Translations under genes and position numbers: made by a program | Source: Candidatus Nitrosopumilus sp. | GTDB taxonomy: Archaea; Thermoproteota; Nitrososphaeria; Nitrososphaerales; Nitrosopumilaceae | Assembly (NCBI GenBank): GCA_029861085.1 | Contig: JAOUAE010000004.1 | Location: 1 to 23,242 of the forward strand | Direction: 5' to 3' | Length of the DNA: 23,242 bases | Part shown: positions 1 through 6,108 of the stretch, one piece after another | How positions within the stretch are numbered: the stretch's first letter is position 1 | Layout of the letters: each line of letters begins with the position of its first letter | Notes under the pieces: generated by a model | What the model saw: the letters and a program-made list of their open reading frames with translations, nothing else | Database searches by the model: none | What the model was told of the DNA's origin: nothing

Positions 1-106
1 TGTTCCTTTAATTTCGGAATTTGGATGAATGTCTATTGAATTTAGTTTGAATTCTATGTCTTTCACAAAAATTTTACTTCCAAATTAGAATAATAATTTT
101 GTTAAG

Positions 107-118
107 TGGGCCCAAAGG
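107..118 (+). repeat. Putative distal attachment site (att), 12-bp direct repeat of the tRNA-Arg 3' end
   Basis: The 12 bases TGGGCCCAAAGG are identical, in the same orientation, to 23122-23133. That site is the 3' end of the tRNA-Arg gene: discriminator base, acceptor strand and part of the T stem. Integrases of this type recombine at tRNA 3' ends and leave a copy of that end at the far side of the insert, so this marks the likely left border. Nothing tRNA-like surrounds it. The match is short and includes the palindrome TGGGCCCA, so it is not proof alone, but the inverted repeat just inside it (127-146) supports it. Confidence 0.6.
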
Positions 119-126
119 TTCCCGTT

Positions 127-146
127 TTCTCCAGTATTCGAAACCT
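127..146 (+). repeat. Left terminal inverted repeat of the element
   Basis: TTCTCCAGTATTCGAAACCT matches the minus strand of 23100-23119 at 18 of 20 positions. It lies 12 nt inside TGGGCCCA at this end. The right copy lies 2 nt inside TGGGCCCA, so the spacings differ by 10 bp, about one helical turn. The two copies face each other from opposite ends. They are candidate integrase or accessory-protein binding sites; the function is inferred. Confidence 0.6.
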
Positions 147-301
147 CTAATTTTATTGATTTTTTCAAGGCTTCAGCAACATTACAGTCACCATATTTTA
201 TATTAGTTTAGCTTTTACGGCTAGCTAGACATTATCAAGATTTTACCAAAATCAAAATGGTAATCCTAACTGTTTATTACATGCTGAAAAATCTTTAGTA
301 A

Positions 302-481
302 TTTAGAAATAAGTCTCATGAAGAGGTCAGACAATACATACTTGAAAAGAAGGGAATTGGCATTGGAAGTAATGTAAATGCAATTCATGTTGCAGCAATA
401 GCTATCATTGCTCTTGTTGCAATTACAAGCCTACTATGGATTGAAAAATTGGTAAACTGGCACAACAAAAGAAAGGAATGA
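302..481 (+). pseudogene. Truncated small membrane protein (C-terminal fragment)
   Basis: The frame is open for 59 codons with no ATG, GTG or TTG near its beginning. It encodes a charged stretch (EEVRQYILEKKG), one hydrophobic segment of about 22 residues (AIHVAAIAIIALVAITSLLW) and a basic tail ending NKRKE. This is the layout of the C-terminal end of a membrane protein that has lost its start. An ATG at 318 opens a different frame that stops after 18 residues, so a frameshift is also possible. It lies between the left element end and the first RNA cassette. Family not recognised. Confidence 0.3.
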
Positions 482-485
482 ATCC

Positions 486-705
486 GGATCTTAAGACCAA
501 CAACGGTTAGTTGCTTGGTGAGAGTCCCAATTGTACATGATTAACCAGAAATAATATTTAGATCATTCTGAGGAATCATAATATTCTCTTTTAAGCAAAC
601 TTTACAATTGTTAGTTTAGGATTCTGCGGGTAGGAGTCATCTAACCGTTAACCGACCATAACTGTCCAAAGGGATGGGACAACTTTTTCCCATCCTTTCA
701 GATTA
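486..705 (+). ncRNA. Conserved structured RNA-like element, copy A
   Basis: About 220 nt are strongly conserved with an inverted copy at 18129-18357. The core 556-629 (74 nt) has two differences, and both fall in the six-base loop (577-582) of a GAAT/ATTC hairpin. The 3' end is a hairpin at 668-698: GGATGGGA pairs with TCCCATCC around an 8-base loop, and in copy B the closing A-T pair is a C-G pair, a compensatory change. A 5' hairpin is also possible (ACCAACAAC with GTTGCTTGGT, 496-519). TATTTAG at about 555-561 could be a TATA box, and T-rich sequence follows the 3' hairpin. No open frame runs through it. It could be a small RNA, a regulatory leader or a recombination element; the RNA call rests on conservation and covariation, not expression. 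Confidence 0.55.
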
Positions 706-799
706 TCTTTTATTAATCATAAATTGATACAAATCCACTGAGGAATAAGATGAATGAATCATTCGTGTTGCTTTTATTCATATTTCACAATACTGTATC

Positions 800-877
800 A
801 TGAGCAATCAAGATAATCAAAACAAATCAAGTTGGGAAGAAATTCAAGGACTGTCCTGGATTTTTTACGAGGACTAG
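800..877 (+). CDS. 25-aa microprotein, copy A
   Basis: A 25-codon frame starts MSNQDNQNKSSWEE and ends GLSWIFYED. Copy B at 17952-18026 encodes a 24-aa version ending in the same nine residues. Over the last 13 codons plus stop the copies differ at four codons: Ile/Val, Glu and Asp synonyms, and TAG/TAA. That pattern fits protein-level selection. A conserved CTTTTAT box at 771-777 lies about 25 nt before the ATG in both copies, which suggests its own leaderless promoter rather than read-through from the RNA about 100 nt upstream. The palindrome GAATGAATCATTC (752-764) sits just before that box. Family and function are unknown; the acidic, tryptophan-containing C terminus suggests a short binding peptide. 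Confidence 0.55.
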   Translation: MSNQDNQNKSSWEEIQGLSWIFYED

Positions 878-923
878 ATGTTATCTACAAAATGTTCAAT
901 GTAACTATTTTTTTGATATTTTT

Positions 924-1055
924 TATCAATTCGATGTAACGAACTATCAATTCGGAGATAACAAAATACCAATTCGGTTTTGGAGATTATCAATTCGGTA
1001 AAATGTTCCAAAACTTTTCGATAGTTTGATCGATGATGTCTATCAATTCGGAGAT
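924..1055 (+). repeat. Iteron-like array of TATCAATTCGG repeats
   Basis: Five direct copies of TATCAATTCGG or a near variant begin at 924, 945, 967, 988 and 1041. Copies at 945 and 1041 extend to TATCAATTCGGAGAT. Successive starts are 21, 22, 21 and 53 bp apart, close to whole numbers of helical turns, so all copies face the same side of DNA. No gene overlaps. It could be a replication origin, a partition site or an operator array upstream of the 1240 gene. The stretch 878-1239 holds only this array and the palindromes described next. Confidence 0.65.
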
Positions 1056-1167
1056 TTTCTCAAAACTATTGAAAAATATCCCATGAAGAATTTGATCGAA
1101 TATATGGGTTTGAAATAATCTTGTAAATTCTACAAATAATACGAATTTATCACTACAACAATTTGGA

Positions 1168-1203
1168 AAAATTAGAATGACCTAATTAGGTAAATCTAAT
1201 TTT
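1168..1203. promoter_or_regulatory. 36-bp near-perfect palindrome upstream of the 1240 gene
   Basis: The perfect palindrome ACCTAATTAGGT (1180-1191) is nested in the inverted repeat AAAATTAGA / TCTAATTTT (1168-1176 and 1195-1203). A further 12-bp inverted repeat, AAATAATACGAA / TTCGTATTATTT, sits at 1134-1145 and 1202-1213. These end at the TATA-like TTTTTAAA (about 1211-1218), 25 nt before the ATG at 1240. Symmetry directly next to the promoter suggests the operator of a dimeric regulator. Confidence 0.5.
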
Positions 1204-1239
1204 CGTATTATTTTTAAACCACATCACATATTATGTCTC

Positions 1240-1422
1240 ATGGAAAACAAACACTGTAAAATTTGTTCTTCTAAGTTAGAGATAGAAAACAAGTGCAAAT
1301 TCTGTAATGAACCAACAAGACTGTTTTGTCATACTTGCGGAATAATGGTAGAAAAAACAATGCACCCAGCATGTATGGTGATTGATGTTAACAACATGGT
1401 TCTAAAATCACAGATGCACTAA
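1240..1422 (+). CDS. 60-aa double zinc-ribbon protein, copy 1
   Basis: This small soluble protein has four metal-binding pairs: C6/C9, C19/C22, C30/C33 and H42/C45. That layout fits two zinc knuckle units. The paralogue at 2422-2604 is also 60 aa and has all eight ligands at the same residue numbers, although most other residues differ. A TATA-like box at 1211-1218 puts transcription start at the ATG. A long palindrome lies directly upstream. DNA, RNA or protein binding are all possible; no named family is recognised. It ends 10 nt from the convergent gene at 1433. Confidence 0.8.
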   Translation: MENKHCKICSSKLEIENKCKFCNEPTRLFCHTCGIMVEKTMHPACMVIDVNNMVLKSQMH

Positions 1423-1432
1423 ACCCTATTTT

Positions 1433-1639
1433 TTATCTTGATTCTACAAAAATCACGTCGACAAGATCATTGTTGCTTCTTTTGGTAACTGTGTCTCTAT
1501 TTGCATTATGAACATTCTGAAGATGTGCCTTTCTTGTTTTTATATCATATTTTCTGCATAACCTACAAAAATACGTCACCTGTCTTTCTGATTTTGGTTT
1601 TGCTTGGATCTTGTCATACTCAAGAATTTGAGATTGCAT
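1433..1639 (-). CDS. 68-aa C2H2-like zinc-finger protein, intact copy
   Basis: Residues C25, C28, H39 and H44 form C-x2-C-x10-H-x4-H, a compact zinc-finger pattern, in a basic, probably nucleic-acid-binding protein. The C-terminal part (HNANRDTVTKRSNNDLVDV) is almost the same in the paralogue at 13252-13449, in opposite orientation. Many nucleotide differences between the copies are at third codon positions, so both were probably maintained as proteins. Zinc binding is inferred from the motif; the target is unknown. Confidence 0.75.
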   Translation of the reverse strand: MQSQILEYDKIQAKPKSERQVTYFCRLCRKYDIKTRKAHLQNVHNANRDTVTKRSNNDLVDVIFVESR

Positions 1640-1764
1640 GATTGCAATGATGTTTCTTGGAATATTTTAATATTGTCATATATGGGACATTATGTAATTT
1701 ATAGATGATTTCTGAGAAATATTTATATTTTGTAAACTGCATTATGTATATTCGGTGATAACAA

Positions 1765-2271
1765 ATGTGGTTTGATGACCAATTCGAAAATACATTTCGA
1801 AGAATGTCGAATCGATTTTTTAACACGGGTGACATCTTTGAAAATTCAAATGGAGACCAAGTCTATACTTACGGTCCCTATTACTACGGCTATCAGATGA
1901 CCGTAGGGCCTGATGGCAAGCCCCAAGTAAAAGAATGGGGAAACGTTAGGCCGACAAGTTCGTCAGGGCTGACCAGTCTTGATGGTGCAAGAGAGCCTTT
2001 TGTAGATGAGACTCTAAACGAAAAAGAAAAGACGCTACAACTGGTCACTGAAATGCCAGGTATTGAAAAGTCCGACATACAAGTAAATGTATCTGACGGG
2101 ATTGTCTCAATATCTGCAGAACATGATGACAAAAAATACAGTGCCAAGATTCCACTAAAATACAAAGTGGATGAAAACTCTGCAAAAGCAAAATACACAA
2201 ACGGAATACTGGAGCTGACATTTGCACTTGCCGAAGAGAAACCTCAAGGTAAGTTAGTGTCAGTAGAATGA
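1765..2271 (+). CDS. hsp20: Hsp20/alpha-crystallin small heat-shock protein (archaeal long N-terminal type)
   Basis: The ATP-independent holdase fold occupies about residues 85-168, with the family signatures TEMPGIEKSDIQVNV and NGILELTF. The N-terminal arm holds the motif GPYYYGYQMTVGPDGKPQVKEWGN, split here for description as YGYQMTVGPDG then KPQVKEWGN, typical of one archaeal Hsp20 subgroup. The C terminus ends KLVSVE, where VSV can act as the I/V-x-I/V oligomer motif. A GGTGA ribosome-binding site lies 6 nt before the ATG. It heads a likely operon with the 2290 and 2422 genes. It is clearly different from the two sister Hsp20s at 8177 and 14625. Confidence 0.93.
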   Translation: MWFDDQFENTFRRMSNRFFNTGDIFENSNGDQVYTYGPYYYGYQMTVGPDGKPQVKEWGNVRPTSSSGLTSLDGAREPFVDETLNEKEKTLQLVTEMPGIEKSDIQVNVSDGIVSISAEHDDKKYSAKIPLKYKVDENSAKAKYTNGILELTFALAEEKPQGKLVSVE

Positions 2272-2289
2272 TTACGGGGAGAGTAAAGG

Positions 2290-2412
2290 ATGAATACTAA
2301 TTCATCACTCAGACAGATCAAGCAATCTGTCAAGACTTCTGTACAAAGAATTTCTTCAGAATGTGAAGAAGTTATTTCCAAATGGAAGTTTGGCGGGAAA
2401 AATTTTCCCTGA
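2290..2412 (+). CDS. 40-aa hypothetical protein in the Hsp20 operon
   Basis: The start is 18 nt after the Hsp20 stop, preceded by GGGGAGAG and AAAGG purine-rich sequence. The product begins MNTNSSLRQIKQSV and is a short, mostly helical peptide with one Cys, ending KFGGKNFP. Its stop overlaps the GAGGTGA ribosome-binding site of the next gene at 2422, so the three genes look translationally coupled. Function unknown. Confidence 0.55.
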   Translation: MNTNSSLRQIKQSVKTSVQRISSECEEVISKWKFGGKNFP

Positions 2413-2421
2413 GGTGAAAAA

Positions 2422-2604
2422 ATGCCAGATACATTATGTAGACGATGTGGGAGAGAATTGGATGTAGCAAAGAAATGTTTTCATTGCAAACATCCAATTC
2501 AACTAGCTTGTACACAATGCACAAAACCAACCGAAGTCAGATTCCACAGTCAATGCATGTACAATGAGGAGATGCTATGCCATACAGCCATTACTCTGAC
2601 ATAA
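2422..2604 (+). CDS. 60-aa double zinc-ribbon protein, copy 2
   Basis: Ligands C6/C9, C19/C22, C30/C33 and H42/C45 are at exactly the same positions as in the 1240 gene. Between them the residues differ strongly, so this is an old duplication with a fixed metal scaffold. GGTGA lies 4 nt before the ATG. As the last gene of the Hsp20 operon it may work with the chaperone, for example as a client or redox adaptor; that is inference. A strong stem-loop begins 20 nt after the stop. Confidence 0.8.
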   Translation: MPDTLCRRCGRELDVAKKCFHCKHPIQLACTQCTKPTEVRFHSQCMYNEEMLCHTAITLT

Positions 2605-2624
2605 GCCATAGAACACCTGATTCA

Positions 2625-2657
2625 GACATGTGGGGAGATCTTTTCTCCCTACATGTC
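2625..2657 (+). terminator. Strong stem-loop after the Hsp20/zinc-ribbon operon
   Basis: GACATGT (2625-2631) pairs with ACATGTC (2651-2657), then a G.T pair, then GGGAGA pairs with TCTCCC around TCTTT: a 14-bp stem with a 5-nt loop. It lies 20 nt past the stop at 2604. No long T-tract follows, so an mRNA 3'-end protector is as likely as a terminator. Confidence 0.5.
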
Positions 2658-2764
2658 CAAACTTTTGTGAATCTCTGTCATAGATGTTGGTCAAGCAATG
2701 CATCTGCATATTTGACTGAATCATGTGAAATACTGCGTAACAGATGCCATGGAGGTAACTCCAG

Positions 2765-3286
2765 ATGAATATCAAAATTCTCAAAATTGCTTTGGGAATT
2801 CCAATTATCATTTTAACCGCAATAACCCTGGGTATTGTTTTAGATGTCATGTACACTGATACACTCACTCCAATACATTCAATCAATTCAGAATCTGAAG
2901 ACATTTTAAGAAATGATGAATCTGAAACAATTGCAAATAATTTGTATTCAGGTCCATTTGCAATTTTGGAAGGTTCCTATGATATTGATGATACTTTATT
3001 TCTTATTGGAAGTGAAATTCCCTTGGATTCAAAGGGTGAGATCGTATTCATTCGGCCTGATGGCGAGATTCATCATAAGTATCCTTTTGATGGTTCAAAA
3101 AGTGCAGTAAACCACTACTTTACTCCTGTATCTTCAAGTGACTTGGAAGAATGTCCAAAATGTGGATTCATTGGAACTTGGATAATTTCTTTTGAATCCG
3201 AGTATGGATCTTTGTATGCACCAATCAGTTTTAAAGTGATAAAAGAAAATTTCGAAAAGGAGGAATACGATGAACCAAGAAATTGA
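2765..3286 (+). CDS. Secreted or membrane-anchored protein, first gene of the MoxR operon
   Basis: An N-terminal hydrophobic segment (residues 6-27, with LGIPIIILTAITLGIV) acts as signal anchor. The rest, about 145 residues, is probably outside the cell and rich in beta strands. Phrases such as GPFAILEGSYDIDDTLFLIG and GEIVFIRPDG resemble Ig-like repeats of archaeal secreted proteins. A CPKC pair is followed by GFIGTWIISFESEYG, again Ig-like. A GGAGGT site lies upstream of the ATG. The last 17 nt overlap the MoxR gene, so the two are coupled. No enzyme motif is seen. Confidence 0.75.
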   Translation: MNIKILKIALGIPIIILTAITLGIVLDVMYTDTLTPIHSINSESEDILRNDESETIANNLYSGPFAILEGSYDIDDTLFLIGSEIPLDSKGEIVFIRPDGEIHHKYPFDGSKSAVNHYFTPVSSSDLEECPKCGFIGTWIISFESEYGSLYAPISFKVIKENFEKEEYDEPRN

Positions 3287-4256
3287 ATCATTAACAAGTA
3301 AGGCCAAAGAATTTTCCATAATCATTCAAACATTACACCAAGAAATATCTACAATTATCGTGGGCCAGGACAAAATCATTGAAAAATTACTTGTGGCATT
3401 ATTATCTGGAGGACATGTTTTACTTGAAGGAGTTCCAGGGTTGGCCAAAACATTGCTCATCCAAACATTGTCTGATTGCATTGATTCAAAATTTGTAAGG
3501 CTTCAATTCACACCAGATCTTTTACCTGCAGACATTACAGGAACAAAGATCTATGAGCATGATTCTGCTTCATTTCAGACAATAAAGGGCCCGATTTTTT
3601 CTAATTTCATACTTGCAGATGAAATTAATCGTGCTCCTCCAAAGGTACAGTCAGCACTGCTGGAGGCCATGCAAGAAAACCAAGTAAGCATTCAAGGAGA
3701 AACGTACCAATTAAAAAAACCATTTTTTGTAATGGCAACTCAAAACCCTGTTGAATCAGAAGGGACTTACAAGCTTCCAGAGGCACAAGTAGATCGTTTC
3801 ATGTTCAAATTATTGATTTCATATCCAAACAAAGAGCAAGAATCAGAGATAATTCAAAGATTCACTGAGGGTATTTCACACAAAGCAGTAAAGATTCTCT
3901 CTGATGATAAACTATTGGAAATACAGGACTTTGTACCAAAAATTTATGCAGATGAAAAAATTCGAAATTACATAACTGAGATTATTGATGCGACAAGATT
4001 CCCGGATAATTATGATCTTTCACTGTCTGAACAAATTGAATATGGTGCATCACCTAGAGCGTCAATTTGGTTAACCATATCTGCAAAAGCAAATGCCCTT
4101 TTGCACGGAAGGGGATATGTTATTCCAAAGGATGTTCAAGATGTAGTTTATGATATTTTGCGACATAGGATTATTTTGACTTATGAAGCAGAGTCAGAAG
4201 AAATCACAACAGATGACATTATACAAAAAATTCTGGAGAAAATCAAAGTACCATAA
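3270..4256 (+). CDS. moxR: MoxR-family AAA+ ATPase
   Basis: This is a cytoplasmic AAA+ chaperone-like ATPase of 328 aa, a normal family length. Walker A GVPGLAKT is at residues 54-61, Walker B ILADEIN at 114-120 and sensor-1 ATQNP at 156-160; the C-terminal lid follows. MoxR proteins work with VWA-domain partners to assemble or load metals into target proteins, and here the next two genes carry VWA-type folds. A GGAGGA site precedes the ATG, which lies inside the end of the upstream gene. The target of the complex is not evident. Confidence 0.96.
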   Translation: MNQEIESLTSKAKEFSIIIQTLHQEISTIIVGQDKIIEKLLVALLSGGHVLLEGVPGLAKTLLIQTLSDCIDSKFVRLQFTPDLLPADITGTKIYEHDSASFQTIKGPIFSNFILADEINRAPPKVQSALLEAMQENQVSIQGETYQLKKPFFVMATQNPVESEGTYKLPEAQVDRFMFKLLISYPNKEQESEIIQRFTEGISHKAVKILSDDKLLEIQDFVPKIYADEKIRNYITEIIDATRFPDNYDLSLSEQIEYGASPRASIWLTISAKANALLHGRGYVIPKDVQDVVYDILRHRIILTYEAESEEITTDDIIQKILEKIKVP

Positions 4257-4282
4257 ACATACAATACTTTTCGGTGAAAAAT

Positions 4283-5155
4283 ATGTCTCAAACAAAAGAA
4301 ATTCTAAAAAAAATCAAAAAATTAGATATTAAAACAAAGCAACTAGTTGATGGCATTGTTTCCGGCAACTATAACTCAATTTTCAAAGGACAGGGAATTG
4401 AGTTCTCAGAGATTAGAGACTACAGAGCAGGTGATGACATACGGACAATAGACTGGAAGGTGACTGCCAGATTCAATCACCCCTACATCAAAGAGTTCAT
4501 CGAGGAAAGGGATTTGCAAGTTTATTTTGTCATCGATGTATCGAGTTCTGGAAACTTTGGTACAAGTATCTCAAAACAAGAAAAATCATTTGAAATTATC
4601 GCCAGTCTCATGTTTGCAGCACTTAGAAATAATGACGGTGTGGGGGTCTTTTTGATTACTGATGGCATGGAAAAATTCATTCCTGCAAAAAAGGGCCGAA
4701 AACATATTTTACGATTATTGAATATTATCACCACCTTTACGTCTAATTCCTCAAAAACCAACCTGAAAAAACCACTTGAGCAGGTATCAAAAACCATTAA
4801 AAGAAAAAGCATTGTTTTTGTAATTTCTGACTTTATTGACACGAGTGAATATATGAAACCACTCAAAGTACTACGAAAACACCATGATGTAGTTGCTTTG
4901 AGGATTGTTGATCCAAGAGAAAGAGAAATACCGGACGTGGGGATGATCGAATTGGAAGATGATGAGACAGGAGAGCAGATTCTCGTGGATACATCTGATG
5001 AAGAATTTAGAAATTCATATTCTAGATTAATTGCTGAAAATGATACACGATTTCTAACAAGTATGATGAAAAATAAAGTTGACACAATTTCATTGTCAAC
5101 TGATCAAAATTATTCTACATCTCTGAAAAAATTCTTTAAAAAAAGGAATAGGTGA
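4283..5155 (+). CDS. DUF58 (VWA-like) MoxR partner protein
   Basis: The 290-aa protein has the DUF58 signature GQGIEFSEIRDYRAGDDIRT (residues 36-55) followed by IDWKVTARFNHP. The VWA-like fold contains DVSSSG (85-90) at the metal-ion-dependent adhesion site. The ATG at 4283 is chosen because GGTGA (4273-4277) lies 5 nt before it. A GTG at 4274 would add three residues but is part of that ribosome-binding site. The gene follows moxR by 26 nt and runs into the VWA gene. It probably docks to MoxR and passes substrates to the membrane proteins downstream. Confidence 0.93.
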   Translation: MSQTKEILKKIKKLDIKTKQLVDGIVSGNYNSIFKGQGIEFSEIRDYRAGDDIRTIDWKVTARFNHPYIKEFIEERDLQVYFVIDVSSSGNFGTSISKQEKSFEIIASLMFAALRNNDGVGVFLITDGMEKFIPAKKGRKHILRLLNIITTFTSNSSKTNLKKPLEQVSKTIKRKSIVFVISDFIDTSEYMKPLKVLRKHHDVVALRIVDPREREIPDVGMIELEDDETGEQILVDTSDEEFRNSYSRLIAENDTRFLTSMMKNKVDTISLSTDQNYSTSLKKFFKKRNR

Positions 5156-5157
5156 AA

Positions 5158-6108
5158 ATGGCAGGATTTGATAATCAGTTTATTCTCCTTTTTCTTTTAC
5201 TTGTACCTGGATTATTCTATCTATACAACAGGATTCTTGCAAAAAAGAAAAAATCTGCAATTCAATTCAGTAACTTATCTTACATCAAATCAGCAATGGG
5301 GGACAAGAAGAAAACCAAGCGTGATTCTTTGCTGTTTTACATATCAATTGGAATTATCGCATTGATGATAATTGGATTTGCAGATCCTCACATTCCGTTA
5401 GAGCAAACAAAGGAAGGAGTCAATGTTGTTCTAGTTATCGATGTTTCGGGAAGTATGCAGGCAGAGGACTATCCTCCCAATCGACTGGAATCTGCTAAAA
5501 AATCAGCTGAGATATTGCTTGATTCCCTCCAACCAAAAGACAATGCAGGAATCGTGACTTTTGAGACAGGAGCTACCACTGCAGCATATCTTAGTCCATA
5601 CAAAGACAAGGTGATAGAAAAACTCAGAGACATTCTGCCACGAGATGGTAAAACTGCAATCGGAGACGGATTGAGTCTTGGTATTGATATGGCAACATCC
5701 GTTCCAAATAAGCAAAAAGTGGTCATTTTACTCAGCGACGGTGTCAGCAATGCAGGGGTAATAACTCCTAGAGAGGCAATTGCATTTGCCAAATCAAATG
5801 ACATTCAAGTTTACGCTATCGGATTGGGTTCTGAAAACAAAGTGGTATTGGGATATGACTTTTTTGGAAGGGCTCAATACGCGGAGCTAGATGAGATAAC
5901 ACTCAAAGCAATTGCCGAGAATACAGGTGGCAAATATTTCAAATCAATAGACTCCGAGACCCTTGAAAACATCTACAAAAACATCAGCAAGGACATCAAA
6001 CGTGAACAGGAGGACACCAGCATAAAAGACTGGTTCTTTATGGCCTCCCTTGGGTTGTTTTTGGTACAAATCTACATGAGATACGGAAAGGGGAGAATTA
6101 TCCAATGA
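5158..6108 (+). CDS. Membrane-anchored VWA-domain protein (BatA/BatB-like)
   Basis: The 316-aa protein has two N-terminal membrane helices (about 8-25 and 57-74), a VWA domain with an intact metal site (DVSGSM at 95-100, a TAIGDG threonine and LLSDG), and a C-terminal helix (FFMASLGLFLVQIYM). This is the Bat aerotolerance-type layout. The ATG at 5158 lies 2 nt after the DUF58 stop. An in-frame GTG at 5152 overlaps that stop and would add two residues. The final ATGA overlaps the next gene. It probably forms a membrane complex with the BatD-like product. Confidence 0.93.
   Translation: MAGFDNQFILLFLLLVPGLFYLYNRILAKKKKSAIQFSNLSYIKSAMGDKKKTKRDSLLFYISIGIIALMIIGFADPHIPLEQTKEGVNVVLVIDVSGSMQAEDYPPNRLESAKKSAEILLDSLQPKDNAGIVTFETGATTAAYLSPYKDKVIEKLRDILPRDGKTAIGDGLSLGIDMATSVPNKQKVVILLSDGVSNAGVITPREAIAFAKSNDIQVYAIGLGSENKVVLGYDFFGRAQYAELDEITLKAIAENTGGKYFKSIDSETLENIYKNISKDIKREQEDTSIKDWFFMASLGLFLVQIYMRYGKGRIIQ

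Larger units (their letters stand above)
486..877 (+). repeat. Long inverted repeat, copy A (RNA plus microprotein)
   Basis: The whole unit of RNA-like element, promoter and microprotein is repeated in reverse at 17952-18357. RNA-to-ATG spacing is nearly equal in the two copies (about 101 and 103 nt). Similarity drops beyond both ends. The copies are about 17 kb apart and face each other, so homologous recombination between them could invert the segment between. Confidence 0.8.

Noticed and set aside
1..207. Coding-like minus-strand frame with one stop at 85-87
   Set aside because: It has no start codon, is broken by a stop, and runs through the att-like and inverted repeats, which explain the sequence better. 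A host gene fragment left of 107 remains possible but cannot be shown.
486..877. Insertion sequence or MITE
   Set aside because: No transposase, no terminal inverted repeats within each copy and no target duplication seen; the conserved microprotein and hairpin fit a functional cassette better.
924..1055. CRISPR-like array
   Set aside because: Repeats are only 11-15 bp with 6-11 bp gaps and one long gap; no spacer-sized units and no cas genes.
1620..1835. 71-aa minus frame upstream of the first Hsp20
   Set aside because: It overlaps the C2H2 gene and the Hsp20 start, has no promoter and an unconvincing composition; judged a shadow.
2577..2904. Frames on both strands across 2575-2904
   Set aside because: They overlap the zinc-ribbon end, the stem-loop and the secreted-protein gene; no ribosome-binding site or conserved pattern.
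4522..5085. 187-aa minus-strand frame
   Set aside because: Lies fully inside the DUF58 gene, antisense; the plus-strand protein has clear family motifs.
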